A stretch of 64,000 nucleotides of DNA from AP-15 sp963814865 (GTDB lineage Bacteria; Pseudomonadota; Alphaproteobacteria; ATCC43930; CGMCC-115725). The stretch is taken from assembly GCA_963814865.1 (NCBI GenBank), contig CAWFEN010000012.1, forward strand, positions 68,778 to 132,777. Reading direction: 5' to 3'. The position numbers were made by a program, and so were the translations under genes. Positions 42,321 to 52,974 of this stretch are shown here, piece by piece (position 1 is the first letter of the stretch; each line of letters starts with the position of its first letter). The notes under the pieces are model-generated. The model was not told where the DNA came from. It did no database searches and saw only the letters and a list, made by a program, of their open reading frames with translations.

Positions 42321-43256
42321 GTGCCCGCCCTCGCCGAACCCGCAACATCCCTGCACCCGCGGTCCAAGCATTTGGGCCGCCTTGAAGCCGAGTCCCTCGG
42401 GATCATGCGCGAGGTCGCGGCCGAGTTCCGCAACCCGGTCATGCTCTATTCGATCGGCAAGGATTCGAGCGTGATGCTGCATCTGGCGCGCAAGGCGTTC
42501 TTTCCCGCCAAGCCGCCCTTTCCGCTGCTGCACATCGATACGCTGTGGAAATTCCGCGAAATGATCGCCTTTCGCGATGCCACCGCGGCTCGGCTCGGGC
42601 TCGAGCTGATCGTCCATACCAACGCGGAAGGCGTGCGGCGCGGCATCAACCCGATCGCGTCGGGCTCGGCGCTGCATACCGCGGTGATGAAGACGGAAGC
42701 CTTGAGACAGGCTCTCGATCACCACCGCTTTGATGCGGCGTTCGGCGGGGCGCGCCGCGACGAGGAGAAAAGCCGGGCAAAGGAGCGCGTCTTTTCGCTG
42801 CGCGGCGCCAACCACAGCTGGGACCCCAAGAACCAGCGGCCGGAACTCTGGCGGCTCTACAACACGCGCCTGCGCGAGCGCAAGTCGATGCGCGTCTTTC
42901 CGCTGTCGAACTGGACCGAGCTCGATATCTGGCAATACATCGCGGCGGAACAGATCCCGATCGTCCCGCTGTATTTTGCCAAGCAGCGGCCGGTGGTCGA
43001 GCGCAGCGGGACCTGGATCATGGTCGACGACGACCGCCTGCCGCTGCTGCCGGGCGAGCGCCCCGAATGGCGCTGCGTCCGCTTCCGCACGCTCGGCTGC
43101 TATCCGCTGACCGGCGCCATCGATTCGACGGCGGCGACCCCGGCAGAGATTCTCGCCGAGCTGCGCGGCGCCAGCCAGTCGGAACGGCAGGGGCGGCTGA
43201 TCGACGGCGACGAAGACGCGGCGATGGAGCGCAAGAAGCGCGAGGGCTATTTCTGA
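42321..43256 (+). CDS. cysD: Sulfate adenylyltransferase subunit 2
   Basis: A protein of 311 residues, the catalytic subunit of ATP sulfurylase, which forms APS from sulfate and ATP with the GTPase CysN. Seen: the PP-loop MLYSIGKDSSVMLHL near residue 43, LLHIDTLWKFREMI near 70, and FGGARRDEEKSRAKERVFSLR near 135. NWTELDIWQYI near 205 and CVRFRTLGCYPLTGAI near 252 follow. The GTG start at 42321 gives the normal family length; an in-frame ATG at 42261 gives 20 extra non-native residues. The usual cysN partner does not follow; the next gene converges and makes UDP-xylose. Sulfation of an exopolysaccharide is one possible reason for this position. Confidence 0.88.
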   Translation: MPALAEPATSLHPRSKHLGRLEAESLGIMREVAAEFRNPVMLYSIGKDSSVMLHLARKAFFPAKPPFPLLHIDTLWKFREMIAFRDATAARLGLELIVHTNAEGVRRGINPIASGSALHTAVMKTEALRQALDHHRFDAAFGGARRDEEKSRAKERVFSLRGANHSWDPKNQRPELWRLYNTRLRERKSMRVFPLSNWTELDIWQYIAAEQIPIVPLYFAKQRPVVERSGTWIMVDDDRLPLLPGERPEWRCVRFRTLGCYPLTGAIDSTAATPAEILAELRGASQSERQGRLIDGDEDAAMERKKREGYF

Positions 43257-43302
43257 CCGGTGCCGCGTTCGCGCCGCCGGGTGCCGCCGCGGCGCCGGCG
43301 GA

Positions 43303-44310
43303 TCAGAGTTCGCGGATCGCCGCCAACACCGGGATGGCGCCCCGCGCCCGGTTTCGCCCGTGCTGTGACAGCAGGTTGTCGAAATAGGCAACCGTCCGCT
43401 CGAGGCCGTCTTTGAGCGCGATACGGGGCTCCCAACCGAGCACCGCCCGCGCCTGGGCGATGTCCGGGCAGCGCTGCACCGGGTCGTCGACCGGCAGCGG
43501 GCGGTAGGTGATGGCGGAGCGCGATCCGGTCAGCGCGATGACCAGATCGGCGAGCTCCGCGACCGAGGTTTCGATCGGGTTGCCGAGATTGATCGGGCCG
43601 GTGATGTCGTCGGCGGCGGCCATCAGCGCGAGAAACCCTTCGATCAGATCGTCGACATAGCAGAAGGCGCGGGTCTGGGTGCCGTCGCCATACAGCGTGA
43701 TCGGCGCATTGTTGAGCGCCTGGACGATAAAGTTCGAGACGACGCGCCCGTCATTGGGGTGCATGCGCGGTCCGTAGGTGTTGAAGATGCGGGCGACGCG
43801 GATGCGCAGATCGTGCTGGCGGTAATAGTCGAAGAACAGGGTCTCGGCGCAGCGTTTTCCTTCGTCGTAGCAGGCGCGCGGGCCGATCGGGTTGACGTTG
43901 CCGCGATAGCTTTCGGGTTGCGGATGCAGGGTCGGATCGCCGTAGACCTCCGAGGTCGAGGCTTGAAAGATCCTGGCTTTCACCCGCTTGGCAAGGCCCA
44001 GCATGTTGATCGCGCCGATCACGCTGGTCTTGGTCGTCTGCACCGGATCGAACTGATAGTGGATCGGCGAGGCCGGGCAGGCCAGATTGTAGATCTCGTC
44101 GACCTCGACAAAGAGGGGGTGGGTGATGTCGTGCCGCATCGCCTCGAAATGCGGGTCGCCGAGCAGCTGCGCGACATTGTCCTTGCGTCCGGTGAAATAG
44201 TTGTCGACGCACAGCACGTCGTCACCGCGGGCGACCAGCCGCTCGCACAGATGCGAGCCGAGAAACCCGGCACCGCCGGTGACGAGGACGCGCTTGGCGA
44301 CGATGCTCAT
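43303..44310 (-). CDS. uxs: UDP-glucuronate decarboxylase (UDP-xylose synthase)
   Basis: A 335-residue SDR-family enzyme that converts UDP-glucuronate to UDP-xylose. Seen: VTGGAGFLGSHLCERL near residue 10, the UXS-type loop VDNYFTGRKDNV near 36, NLACPASPIHYQFDPVQTTKTSV near 75, and the active-site Thr/Ser and Tyr-Lys in QASTSEVYGD and RACYDEGKR near 148. RVARIFNTYGPRMHPNDGRVV near 172 follows. These are diagnostic of UXS rather than of an epimerase. The substrate is made by Ugd, encoded 19 bases upstream on the same strand, so the pair forms a UDP-glucose to UDP-xylose path for glycan synthesis. Confidence 0.9.
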   Translation of the reverse strand: MSIVAKRVLVTGGAGFLGSHLCERLVARGDDVLCVDNYFTGRKDNVAQLLGDPHFEAMRHDITHPLFVEVDEIYNLACPASPIHYQFDPVQTTKTSVIGAINMLGLAKRVKARIFQASTSEVYGDPTLHPQPESYRGNVNPIGPRACYDEGKRCAETLFFDYYRQHDLRIRVARIFNTYGPRMHPNDGRVVSNFIVQALNNAPITLYGDGTQTRAFCYVDDLIEGFLALMAAADDITGPINLGNPIETSVAELADLVIALTGSRSAITYRPLPVDDPVQRCPDIAQARAVLGWEPRIALKDGLERTVAYFDNLLSQHGRNRARGAIPVLAAIREL

Positions 44311-44329
44311 CGGATGGTCTTTCCTGCTG

Positions 44330-45670
44330 TCACGCGAGCACCCGCAATTCAGGGCGCACGATCCGCGGCGGGCGGCCGACGCTGACATAGGAGAGGCCCG
44401 CGGCGGCCATTTCCTCCGGCTGATAGATGTTGCGCAGATCGATTACCAGAGGGGCTGCGAGCAGGCTTCTGACGCGGCCGAGATCGAGCGCGCGAAAAGC
44501 GTTCCATTCGGTCAGGATGACCAGCGCATCGGCGCCCGCCATCGCCTCGTAGGCGTCCCCGCAATACGCGATGTCGGGCAAGAGCTTTGCCGCCTCGGCC
44601 ATGCCTTCGGGATCGTAGGCGCGGATCATCGCGCCGGCCGCGGTCAATGCCGGCACAATCGACAGGCTCGGGCTGTCGCGCATGTCGTCGGTGTCTGGCT
44701 TGAAGGTCAGGCCGAGCACCGCGAGCGTCTTGCCGGCGACCGTGCCGCCGCAGGCGGCGGCGATCTTGTCGGCCATGCGGCGCTTGCGCGCGTCGTTGAC
44801 GCGCACCACCGCCTCGACGATCGCCAGCTCCGCCTCGGTCTCGCGCGCGGTGCGCACCAGCGCGACGCAGTCCTTCGGAAAGCACGAGCCGCCGAAGCCC
44901 GGCCCGGCATGCAGAAACTTGCGCCCGATGCGGCCGTCGAGACCGATGCCGTTGGCCACGTCCTGGACATCGGCGCCGACCCGCTCGCACAGATCGGCGA
45001 TCTCGTTGATAAAGGTGATCTTGGTGGCGAGGAATGCGTTGGCGGCGTATTTGATCAGCTCGGCGGTCTCGATACCGGTGAACAGCATCGGCGTCTCGAG
45101 CAGGAACAGCGGCCGGTAAAGCGCGCGCATGACCGCCTGCGCCCGTTCGCTGTCGCTGCCGATCACCACCCGGTCGGGGCGCATGAAATCGGTGATCGCC
45201 GCGCCCTCGCGCAGAAATTCCGGGTTCGACACCACGTCGAAGCCGCCCCGCGGCCGCGCCCGGCGCAGGATCGCCGCGACCTGACGCCCGGTGCCGACCG
45301 GCACTGTCGACTTGGTCACCACCGCCGCGTAATCGGTCAGGGCCCGCCCGATCTCCTCGGCCGCGGCAAAGACGTAGGACAGGTCGGCATGCCCGTCGCC
45401 GCGCCGGGACGGCGTCCCGACCGCGATGAACACCGCCTCGGCGCCGGCCACCGCCTCCGGCAGATCGGTGGTGAAAACGAGCTGCCCCGCCGCCGCGTTT
45501 TTCGCCACCAGCGCTCCGAGCCCCGGCTCGAAAATCGGCATCTCGTTGCGCCGCAGCCGCGCGATCTTGACCGCGTCCTGGTCGACGCAGGTCACCGACA
45601 CGCCGAACTCGGAAAAACATGCTCCCGAGACCAGCCCGACATACCCCGTCCCGATTATCGCGATGCGCAT
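44330..45670 (-). CDS. ugd: UDP-glucose 6-dehydrogenase
   Basis: A 446-residue NAD-dependent four-electron dehydrogenase making UDP-glucuronate from UDP-glucose. Seen: the Rossmann motif IAIIGTGYVGLVSGACFSE at residues 3-21, TKSTVPVGTG near 118, SNPEFLREGAAI near 148, and IKYAANAFLATKITFINEIA near 203. The catalytic Cys is in GPGFGGSCFPKDC near 258, and LGLTFKPDTDDMRDSPSL near 322. The start is set at ATG 45670. It is divergent from galE with 167 bases between the starts, so both may be controlled together. With UXS and GalE it supplies UDP-sugars to the adjacent glycosyltransferase. Confidence 0.92.
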   Translation of the reverse strand: MRIAIIGTGYVGLVSGACFSEFGVSVTCVDQDAVKIARLRRNEMPIFEPGLGALVAKNAAAGQLVFTTDLPEAVAGAEAVFIAVGTPSRRGDGHADLSYVFAAAEEIGRALTDYAAVVTKSTVPVGTGRQVAAILRRARPRGGFDVVSNPEFLREGAAITDFMRPDRVVIGSDSERAQAVMRALYRPLFLLETPMLFTGIETAELIKYAANAFLATKITFINEIADLCERVGADVQDVANGIGLDGRIGRKFLHAGPGFGGSCFPKDCVALVRTARETEAELAIVEAVVRVNDARKRRMADKIAAACGGTVAGKTLAVLGLTFKPDTDDMRDSPSLSIVPALTAAGAMIRAYDPEGMAEAAKLLPDIAYCGDAYEAMAGADALVILTEWNAFRALDLGRVRSLLAAPLVIDLRNIYQPEEMAAAGLSYVSVGRPPRIVRPELRVLA

Positions 45671-45837
45671 GCTGCCGGACCTCCGAGCGAATGCGGTGAA
45701 AAACGGCGCCGGCACCGCCTTATTCCACCGCCTCGTCCCGCGGCAAGCGGACGCGGCGAAAAAGCGCGCCCGGCCGGAAGAGGAGGCGGGCGCGCCGCGT
45801 TGTCGTCGCCATAGCACGATCCGAACCGGCAGCTGGC

Positions 45838-46818
45838 ATGTCTCAAGCGGTCCTGGTCACCGGCGGGGCGGGATATATCGGGTCCCACGCCTGCAAGGCT
45901 CTGGCGGCGGCCGGTTACCGGCCGGTCGTCTTCGACAATCTGTCGCGCGGGCATCGCGAGGCGGTGCGCTGGGGGCCGCTCGTCGAGGGCGAACTCGCCG
46001 ATGGCGCACTGCTGTCGGCCGCGATCGACCGCTATCGGGTTGCGGCGGTCATGCATTTCGCCGCCTATGCCTATGTCGGCGAGTTGGTGGCCGATCCGGC
46101 GCTGTATTACCGCAACAATCTTAACGGCACCTTGTCGCTGCTCGACGCGATGCGCGAGACCGGCGTCGACAAGATCGTCTTCTCCTCGACCTGCGCCACC
46201 TACGGCATCCCCGCCGGTGTGCCGATCAGCGAGACGGCACCGCAGCTGCCGGTCAACCCTTATGGCGAGACCAAGCTCGCGATCGAACGGGCTTTGCACT
46301 GGTACGGCGAGGCGTATGGAATGCGCTCGGTGTCGCTGCGCTATTTCAACGCCGCCGGCGCCGATCCCGAAGGCGAAATCGGCGAGCGGCACGACCCGGA
46401 AACCCATCTCGTGCCGTTGGTGCTGCAGGCGGCGCTGGGCCGCCGCCCCCATGTCGAGATCTACGGGACCGATTATCCGACCCCCGACGGGACGGCGATC
46501 CGCGACTACATCCACGTCCGGGACCTCGCCACGGCGCATCTGCGGGCGCTCGAACATCTGTACGCCGGGCGCGGCAGCGCGGCACTCAACCTCGGCACCG
46601 GCAGCGGCCATTCGGTGCGCGAGGTGATCGCCGCCGCCGAGGCGGTCAGCGGCCGGCCGGTGCCCTGGTGCCCAGCGCCGCGACGGCCGGGCGATCCGCC
46701 GGCGCTGGTCGCCGATCCGTCGCGGGCGGCCGAGCTGCTCGGGTGGCGTGCGGAGCTGTCCGACCTCGAGACGATCATGCGCACCGCCCTTGCCTGGCAC
46801 AGGGGGCGCACGGAATGA
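45838..46818 (+). CDS. galE: UDP-glucose 4-epimerase
   Basis: A 326-residue SDR epimerase interconverting UDP-glucose and UDP-galactose. Seen: VTGGAGYIGSHACKAL near residue 7, VMHFAAYAYVGELV near 77, and FSSTCATYGIP near 118 (catalytic Ser/Thr). The catalytic Tyr-Lys is in NPYGETKLAIERAL near 139. RYFNAAGADPEGEIGERHDPETHLVPL near 166 and GTAIRDYIHVRDLA near 220 follow. It lies divergent from ugd and just upstream of the glycoside hydrolase-GT2 fusion, as in exopolysaccharide loci. Confidence 0.92.
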   Translation: MSQAVLVTGGAGYIGSHACKALAAAGYRPVVFDNLSRGHREAVRWGPLVEGELADGALLSAAIDRYRVAAVMHFAAYAYVGELVADPALYYRNNLNGTLSLLDAMRETGVDKIVFSSTCATYGIPAGVPISETAPQLPVNPYGETKLAIERALHWYGEAYGMRSVSLRYFNAAGADPEGEIGERHDPETHLVPLVLQAALGRRPHVEIYGTDYPTPDGTAIRDYIHVRDLATAHLRALEHLYAGRGSAALNLGTGSGHSVREVIAAAEAVSGRPVPWCPAPRRPGDPPALVADPSRAAELLGWRAELSDLETIMRTALAWHRGRTE

Positions 46819-46907
46819 CTCGCTGCTGCCGCCCGTTGCGCGCGCGTGCCGATTGCCGGGAGGATGGCCGGCAGCACGCTGTCCGCGAGCCCCGGGAGAC
46901 CCGCAGA

Positions 46908-49481
46908 ATGACGATGGTCGAGACCGCCGGGATCGCGGCGCTGCCGGTTCCGATGCCGCCGGCGCGCCCGGCGCCGCCGGTTCCGATCCGCGTCCACGGC
47001 AAATTCTTCTTCGCCGGCGAGCGGAAGCATTTTGTCAAGGGCGTCACCTACGGCCCTTTTGCCGTCGGCGGTCACGGTGCGCCCTTTCCCGAGCCCGCTG
47101 TCGTCGACAAGGACTTCGCGCTGATGGCCGAGGCCGCGATCAACACCGTGCGCGTCTTCACGGTGCCGCCGCCATGGTTCTTCGACGCCGCCGAACGGGC
47201 AGGATTGAAGCTCCTGGTCGGACTTCCCTGGTCGCAGCACATCACCTTTCTCGACAGCGCCGCGGTGCGCGCCCAGATCCGCGAGGCGGTGGTCGCCGGC
47301 GTGCGGCAATGCCGCCGCCACCCGGCGGTTTTCGCCTACCTCGTCGGCAACGAGATTCCGCCCGACATGGTGCGCTGGCACGGCGCCGAAAAGGTGCGCC
47401 GGTTTGTGCGGAGCCTTGTCGCGGCGGTCAAGGAAGAGCACCCCGGCGCGCTCGTCAGCTATGCCAATTTTCCGTCGACCGAATATCTGACGATCGACTT
47501 CACCGATTTCGTCTGCTTCAACGTCTACCTCCACGACGAGGCTGCGTTTCGGCGGTATATCGCCCGGCTGCACAACCTCGCCGTCGACCGGCCGCTGGTG
47601 CTGACCGAGTTCGGCGTCGATTCGATGCGGCAGGGCGCGGAAGAGCAGCGGCATATCCTGTCCTGGCAGGTCCGCACCGCCTTTGCGGCGGGTGCCGCCG
47701 GCACCTGCGTCTTTGCCTGGACCGACGAGTGGTTCACCGGCGGCCACGCGATCGAGGATTGGGCATTCGGCCTGGTCGATCGCGAGCGCCGGCCGAAAGC
47801 GGCGCTCGCGGCGGTCGAGCGCTGCTACAGCGGCGCGCTGCCGCCGCCGCTGCCGCGCCATCCGCGGGTCTCGGTCGTGGTCTGCGCCTACAACGCCGAG
47901 CGCACGATGGAGCCGTGCCTGGCGTCGCTCGCCACGCTGAACTACCCGGATTACGAGGTCATCGTCGTCAATGACGGCTCGCGCGACCGCACCCTCGAAA
48001 TCGCCGAGAGCCATCCCTATTGCCGGATCATCAGCCAGCCGAACAAAGGGCTGAGCGCCGCCCGCAACGTCGGCGCGGAAGCCGCGACCGGCGAGATCGT
48101 CGCCTATACCGACAGCGACTGCGTCGCCGACCCCGACTGGCTGACCTACCTCGTCGCCAAGATGGAGGCGGGCCGCCTCGCCGCCTGCGGCGGGCCGAAC
48201 TTTCCGCCGCCCGAGGACAGCCTGGTTCCGGCTGCGGTCGCCGTCGCACCGGGCGGACCGACCCATGTGCTCCTGAGCGACGAGGTCGCCGAGCATATCG
48301 CCGGCTGCAACATGGCGTTCCGCCGTGAGACCCTGCTCGGCCTCGGCGGCTTCGATCCCGTTTACCGCGCCGCCGGCGACGATATCGACATCTGCTGGCG
48401 GTTTCAGGACGCCGGCCATGTCATCGGCTTCAGCGCGGCCGCCGTCGTCTGGCATTTCCGCCGCAACACGGTTGCCGCCTACTGCAACCAGCAGCGCGGC
48501 TACGGCAAGGCCGAGGCCCTCGTCTACTCGAAACATCCGTTCCGCTTCAACATGTTCGGGCAGGCCAAGTGGCTCGGCCGGATTTATGGCGACCTCTCCA
48601 CCTCGCTGCTGCTGTCGCGCCGGCCGGTGATCTATTCCGGGGTGTTCGGGCGCGGCCTGTTCCAGACCCTGTACGAGCCGCCCTCGTCGCTGAGCGCATT
48701 CCTGCCGCTGACCTTCGAATGGAGTGCCGCGGCATTGGTGCTGGCGCTCGCCGGGATCGTCGGCGGCGGGTGGTGGTGGCTGCTGGCCGTGCCGCTGCTC
48801 GCCACCCTCTGGCTGTGCATCAACGGCGCGCGCAAGGCGCCGATCGACGAGCGCTTCACCGGATTTCAGGCGCGGGCGCTGGTCGCCCTGCTGATCTATC
48901 TCGGACCGCTGCTGCGCGGCTGGGAGCGGCTCAAATGGCGGCTGCGCGAGATGCGCGGGCAGACCCATATCGGCCTGCCCGAAACCGGGCAGCGCGCCCG
49001 CATCGCCTGGGCCGATCGCGCCTTGTACCTCTCCTATTGGAGCGAGGCCGGAGCCGAAAAAGAGCAGCTGCTCGGCGCGCTGATCGACTTCCTCGTGCCG
49101 CACAAATACGTCGTCACGGCGGATACCGGCTGGAACGGCTGGGACCTCGAGATTGCGCGCGGCCTGTTTGGCCGCTCGCGGGTTGTGGTTTGCGCCGAGA
49201 ACCATGGCGGCGCCAAGCGGCTGTTGCGGGTGCGCTGCACGATGCGCCTGTCGAGCCTCGCCTCTTTTCTGCTGCGCGGCAGCGCCGGGCTGACGGCGAT
49301 CGCGCTGATCCTCGGCTGGCCGCTCGCCGCGGCGGTGATCGGCGGCGCCGGGCTTGCCGGGTTCGCGGCGATGGCCTGCCAGCTCGTCGGCTTTGGCCGA
49401 TTGATGCACCGCATCGTCGAAGGCGTCGCCCGGCAGGTGCGGCTGCTCCCGGTCGAGCCGGCGATCCCCGTGCCCCGATAG
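46908..49481 (+). CDS. Glycoside hydrolase - GT2 glycosyltransferase fusion, membrane-bound
   Basis: An 857-residue fusion. Residues about 25-305 form a clan A-type glycoside hydrolase barrel (GH2/GH5-like). The acid/base Glu is in LVGNEIPPDMV near 148 and the nucleophile Glu in VLTEFGVDS near 233. Residues about 320-600 form an inverting GT2 domain: VVVCAYNAERTM, YTDSDCVADPDW (D-x-D near 402), CNMAFRRETLLGLGGFD and the acceptor acid motif GDDIDICWRFQD near 490. Hydrophobic helices lie near 605-640 and 785-830. There is no QRW-type synthase motif. The start at ATG 46908 has GGGAGA upstream. It probably polymerises and trims or transfers an extracellular glycan exported by the ABC transporter encoded next. 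Confidence 0.82.
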   Translation: MTMVETAGIAALPVPMPPARPAPPVPIRVHGKFFFAGERKHFVKGVTYGPFAVGGHGAPFPEPAVVDKDFALMAEAAINTVRVFTVPPPWFFDAAERAGLKLLVGLPWSQHITFLDSAAVRAQIREAVVAGVRQCRRHPAVFAYLVGNEIPPDMVRWHGAEKVRRFVRSLVAAVKEEHPGALVSYANFPSTEYLTIDFTDFVCFNVYLHDEAAFRRYIARLHNLAVDRPLVLTEFGVDSMRQGAEEQRHILSWQVRTAFAAGAAGTCVFAWTDEWFTGGHAIEDWAFGLVDRERRPKAALAAVERCYSGALPPPLPRHPRVSVVVCAYNAERTMEPCLASLATLNYPDYEVIVVNDGSRDRTLEIAESHPYCRIISQPNKGLSAARNVGAEAATGEIVAYTDSDCVADPDWLTYLVAKMEAGRLAACGGPNFPPPEDSLVPAAVAVAPGGPTHVLLSDEVAEHIAGCNMAFRRETLLGLGGFDPVYRAAGDDIDICWRFQDAGHVIGFSAAAVVWHFRRNTVAAYCNQQRGYGKAEALVYSKHPFRFNMFGQAKWLGRIYGDLSTSLLLSRRPVIYSGVFGRGLFQTLYEPPSSLSAFLPLTFEWSAAALVLALAGIVGGGWWWLLAVPLLATLWLCINGARKAPIDERFTGFQARALVALLIYLGPLLRGWERLKWRLREMRGQTHIGLPETGQRARIAWADRALYLSYWSEAGAEKEQLLGALIDFLVPHKYVVTADTGWNGWDLEIARGLFGRSRVVVCAENHGGAKRLLRVRCTMRLSSLASFLLRGSAGLTAIALILGWPLAAAVIGGAGLAGFAAMACQLVGFGRLMHRIVEGVARQVRLLPVEPAIPVPR

Positions 49482-49499
49482 CAGCCGGGCGCGGCCGCC

Positions 49500-51283
<1,784 letters not shown>

Positions 51284-51293
<10 letters not shown>

Positions 51294-51340
51294 AAACCCG
51301 GCTCTCGCTGAAAAACCCGACTCTCGCTGAAAAACCCGGG
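51284..51340. repeat. Three tandem 18-20-bp units at the ABC gene 3' end
   Basis: The unit ctctcgctgaaaaacccgg occurs three times in a row (51284-51301, 51302-51320, 51321-51340) with small changes in A-run length and last base. The TGA of the exporter gene is within the first unit. In each unit ctcgctga is constant. The run has no strong self-complementarity, so a terminator is not obvious. Confidence 0.75.
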
Positions 51341-51407
51341 CTAAATGACGCGCCGCGGGCGGCCGCGCCGGTCTATAATCGCGCCTTAGAGCGGCGTGGG
51401 GGAAGGG

Positions 51408-51596
51408 ATGCACCTCTTCAAGGAACGGGCGGTGCGGGACTGTGCCGCGGCGGCACAGGCGGTCCCGGTCATCGATTGCGGGCCGCGCTATCCGAAAGCC
51501 ATCTTTCGCGGCCCCGTGCTCGAATTCTACCGGGCCAGTTACTTCCCTCAGAAAGGGCATCAATCCGAGGCGGCGCGCCTGGCCGCGGCCGAATAG
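51408..51596 (+). CDS. Small hypothetical protein, 62 aa
   Basis: A 62-residue protein beginning MHLFKERAVRDCAAAAQAVP, with the later segment PRYPKAIFRGPVLEFYRASY. Not recognised. A GGGGGAAGG run just before the ATG and a 13-base gap to the next gene support expression in one operon with the cupin, lactonase-like and HAD genes. No membrane segment or signal peptide. Confidence 0.5.
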   Translation: MHLFKERAVRDCAAAAQAVPVIDCGPRYPKAIFRGPVLEFYRASYFPQKGHQSEAARLAAAE

Positions 51597-51609
51597 GGGA
51601 GGAGGCGAC

Positions 51610-52164
51610 ATGTTCGATCTCGACCGGTTCATCGAGGAATGCCGTGCCGCGGTAGCCCAAGACCCCTCGCACAAGGCCGTGCGCGAGGTGGTCGCGCGCG
51701 CCGTTTCGGAATTGGGTGCGGTGCTGGCGGGGCTCGGCGAGCCGCGGCGGGCCGAGGTGCAAAAACTTTACCGCGGCCCGGATTTGACGATCCTCAACGT
51801 GATCTGGGGCCGGCACATGACGATCATGCCGCACAACCACCTGATGTGGGCGGTGATCGGCATCTATACCGGGCGCGAGAACAACATCTTCTGGCGCCGG
51901 CTGCCGGACGGGGCGAACGGCCGCATCGAGGCCGCCGGGGTCAGATCGCTCGGCGAGCGCGACGCGGAGCCGCTCGGCCGCGACATCATTCATTCGGTCA
52001 CCAACCCGCTGCCGCGGCTGACCGGCGCAATCCACGTGTACGGCGGCGATTTCTTCGCGGTCGAGCGCAGCGAATGGGATCCCGAGACGCTGTACGAAAG
52101 CCGCTACGATCTCGACAAGAACATGCGCCTGTTCAACGAAGCAAACGCCGCGGCGGCCGGGTAA
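51610..52164 (+). CDS. Cupin-fold, cysteine dioxygenase-like protein
   Basis: A 184-residue double-stranded beta-helix protein like predicted cysteine dioxygenase-type metal enzymes. The metal-binding His pair is in MTIMPHNHLMWAVIGIYTGRE near residue 63, with a third His in DIIHSVTNPLPRLTGAIHVYGGDFF near 128. Such enzymes add oxygen to small thiols or related compounds using Fe(II). GGGGAGGAGG upstream supports the start. The gene precedes a lactonase-like MBL gene by eight bases, so the two may act on one substrate class. Confidence 0.75.
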   Translation: MFDLDRFIEECRAAVAQDPSHKAVREVVARAVSELGAVLAGLGEPRRAEVQKLYRGPDLTILNVIWGRHMTIMPHNHLMWAVIGIYTGRENNIFWRRLPDGANGRIEAAGVRSLGERDAEPLGRDIIHSVTNPLPRLTGAIHVYGGDFFAVERSEWDPETLYESRYDLDKNMRLFNEANAAAAG

Positions 52165-52172
52165 ATCAGCCG

Positions 52173-52961
52173 ATGAGCGTCAAGCTGTACGCCTTCACCT
52201 GCGGCCGGTTGACCGGCGAATACGCCCATCTGATGGAAGGCGGCGAGGGCGACATCACCGTGCCGGTCCCGGTCTATCTGATCGAGCACGACAAGGGCCG
52301 CGTGCTGTTCGACACGGGGCTGCACCCGGATTGCCGGCACGATCCGGCCGGGCGGCTCGGGGCGCGGCTCGCCGGGCTGTTCAGGATCGACTTTCGCCCG
52401 GGCGAGGAGGTCAGCGCGCGGCTCGCGGCGATCGACCGCGACCCGGGCAGGATCGACCTCGTCATCAACTCGCATTTTCATTTCGACCATGTCGGCGGCA
52501 ATGCCCTGATCCCGAACGCGACGATGCTGGTGCAGCGGCGCGAATGGGATGCCGGCATGGATTCAGAGACCGCAGCAAGGCGCGGCTTCAACCCGCGCGA
52601 CTTCGACCTCGGACATAAATTGCGCCTGATCGACGGCGAATACGACGTGTTCGGCGACGGCTCGGTCGTCTGCCTGCCGACCTACGGCCATACGCCGGGG
52701 CACCAGTCGCTGCGCCTGCGCCTCGACCGGGGCCATCCACACCTGCCCGGTGGACGCGACATCGTGCTGGCCGCCGATGCCTGCTATTTCTGCCGCACCC
52801 TGCGCGAGCGGCGCCTGCCGCGCCATGTCGCGGACCGCGACGGCATGCTGGCCTCGCTCGACAGGCTCGCCGCGCTCGAGGCCGGCGGCGCGCATATCTT
52901 TTTCGGCCACGACCCGGAATTCTGGCTGGGCGTGCCGCAAGCACCCGCTGCCATCGTGTAA
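52173..52961 (+). CDS. MBL-fold lactonase-like hydrolase (AHL lactonase family)
   Basis: A 262-residue metallo-beta-lactamase-fold protein of the N-acyl-homoserine lactonase (AiiA/AttM) family. Seen: the dinuclear zinc motif INSHFHFDHVGGN near residue 102, then LPTYGHTPGHQSLRL near 170 and VLAADACYF near 200, with the last His in FFGHDPEFW near 246. The N-terminal TVPVPVYLIEHDKGRVLFDTG is typical of this branch. Known members open homoserine lactone rings or act on other lactones. Quorum quenching is possible but cannot be claimed. It is in an operon with the cupin and HAD genes. Confidence 0.82.
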   Translation: MSVKLYAFTCGRLTGEYAHLMEGGEGDITVPVPVYLIEHDKGRVLFDTGLHPDCRHDPAGRLGARLAGLFRIDFRPGEEVSARLAAIDRDPGRIDLVINSHFHFDHVGGNALIPNATMLVQRREWDAGMDSETAARRGFNPRDFDLGHKLRLIDGEYDVFGDGSVVCLPTYGHTPGHQSLRLRLDRGHPHLPGGRDIVLAADACYFCRTLRERRLPRHVADRDGMLASLDRLAALEAGGAHIFFGHDPEFWLGVPQAPAAIV

Positions 52962-52974
52962 CCGACACGATCGC

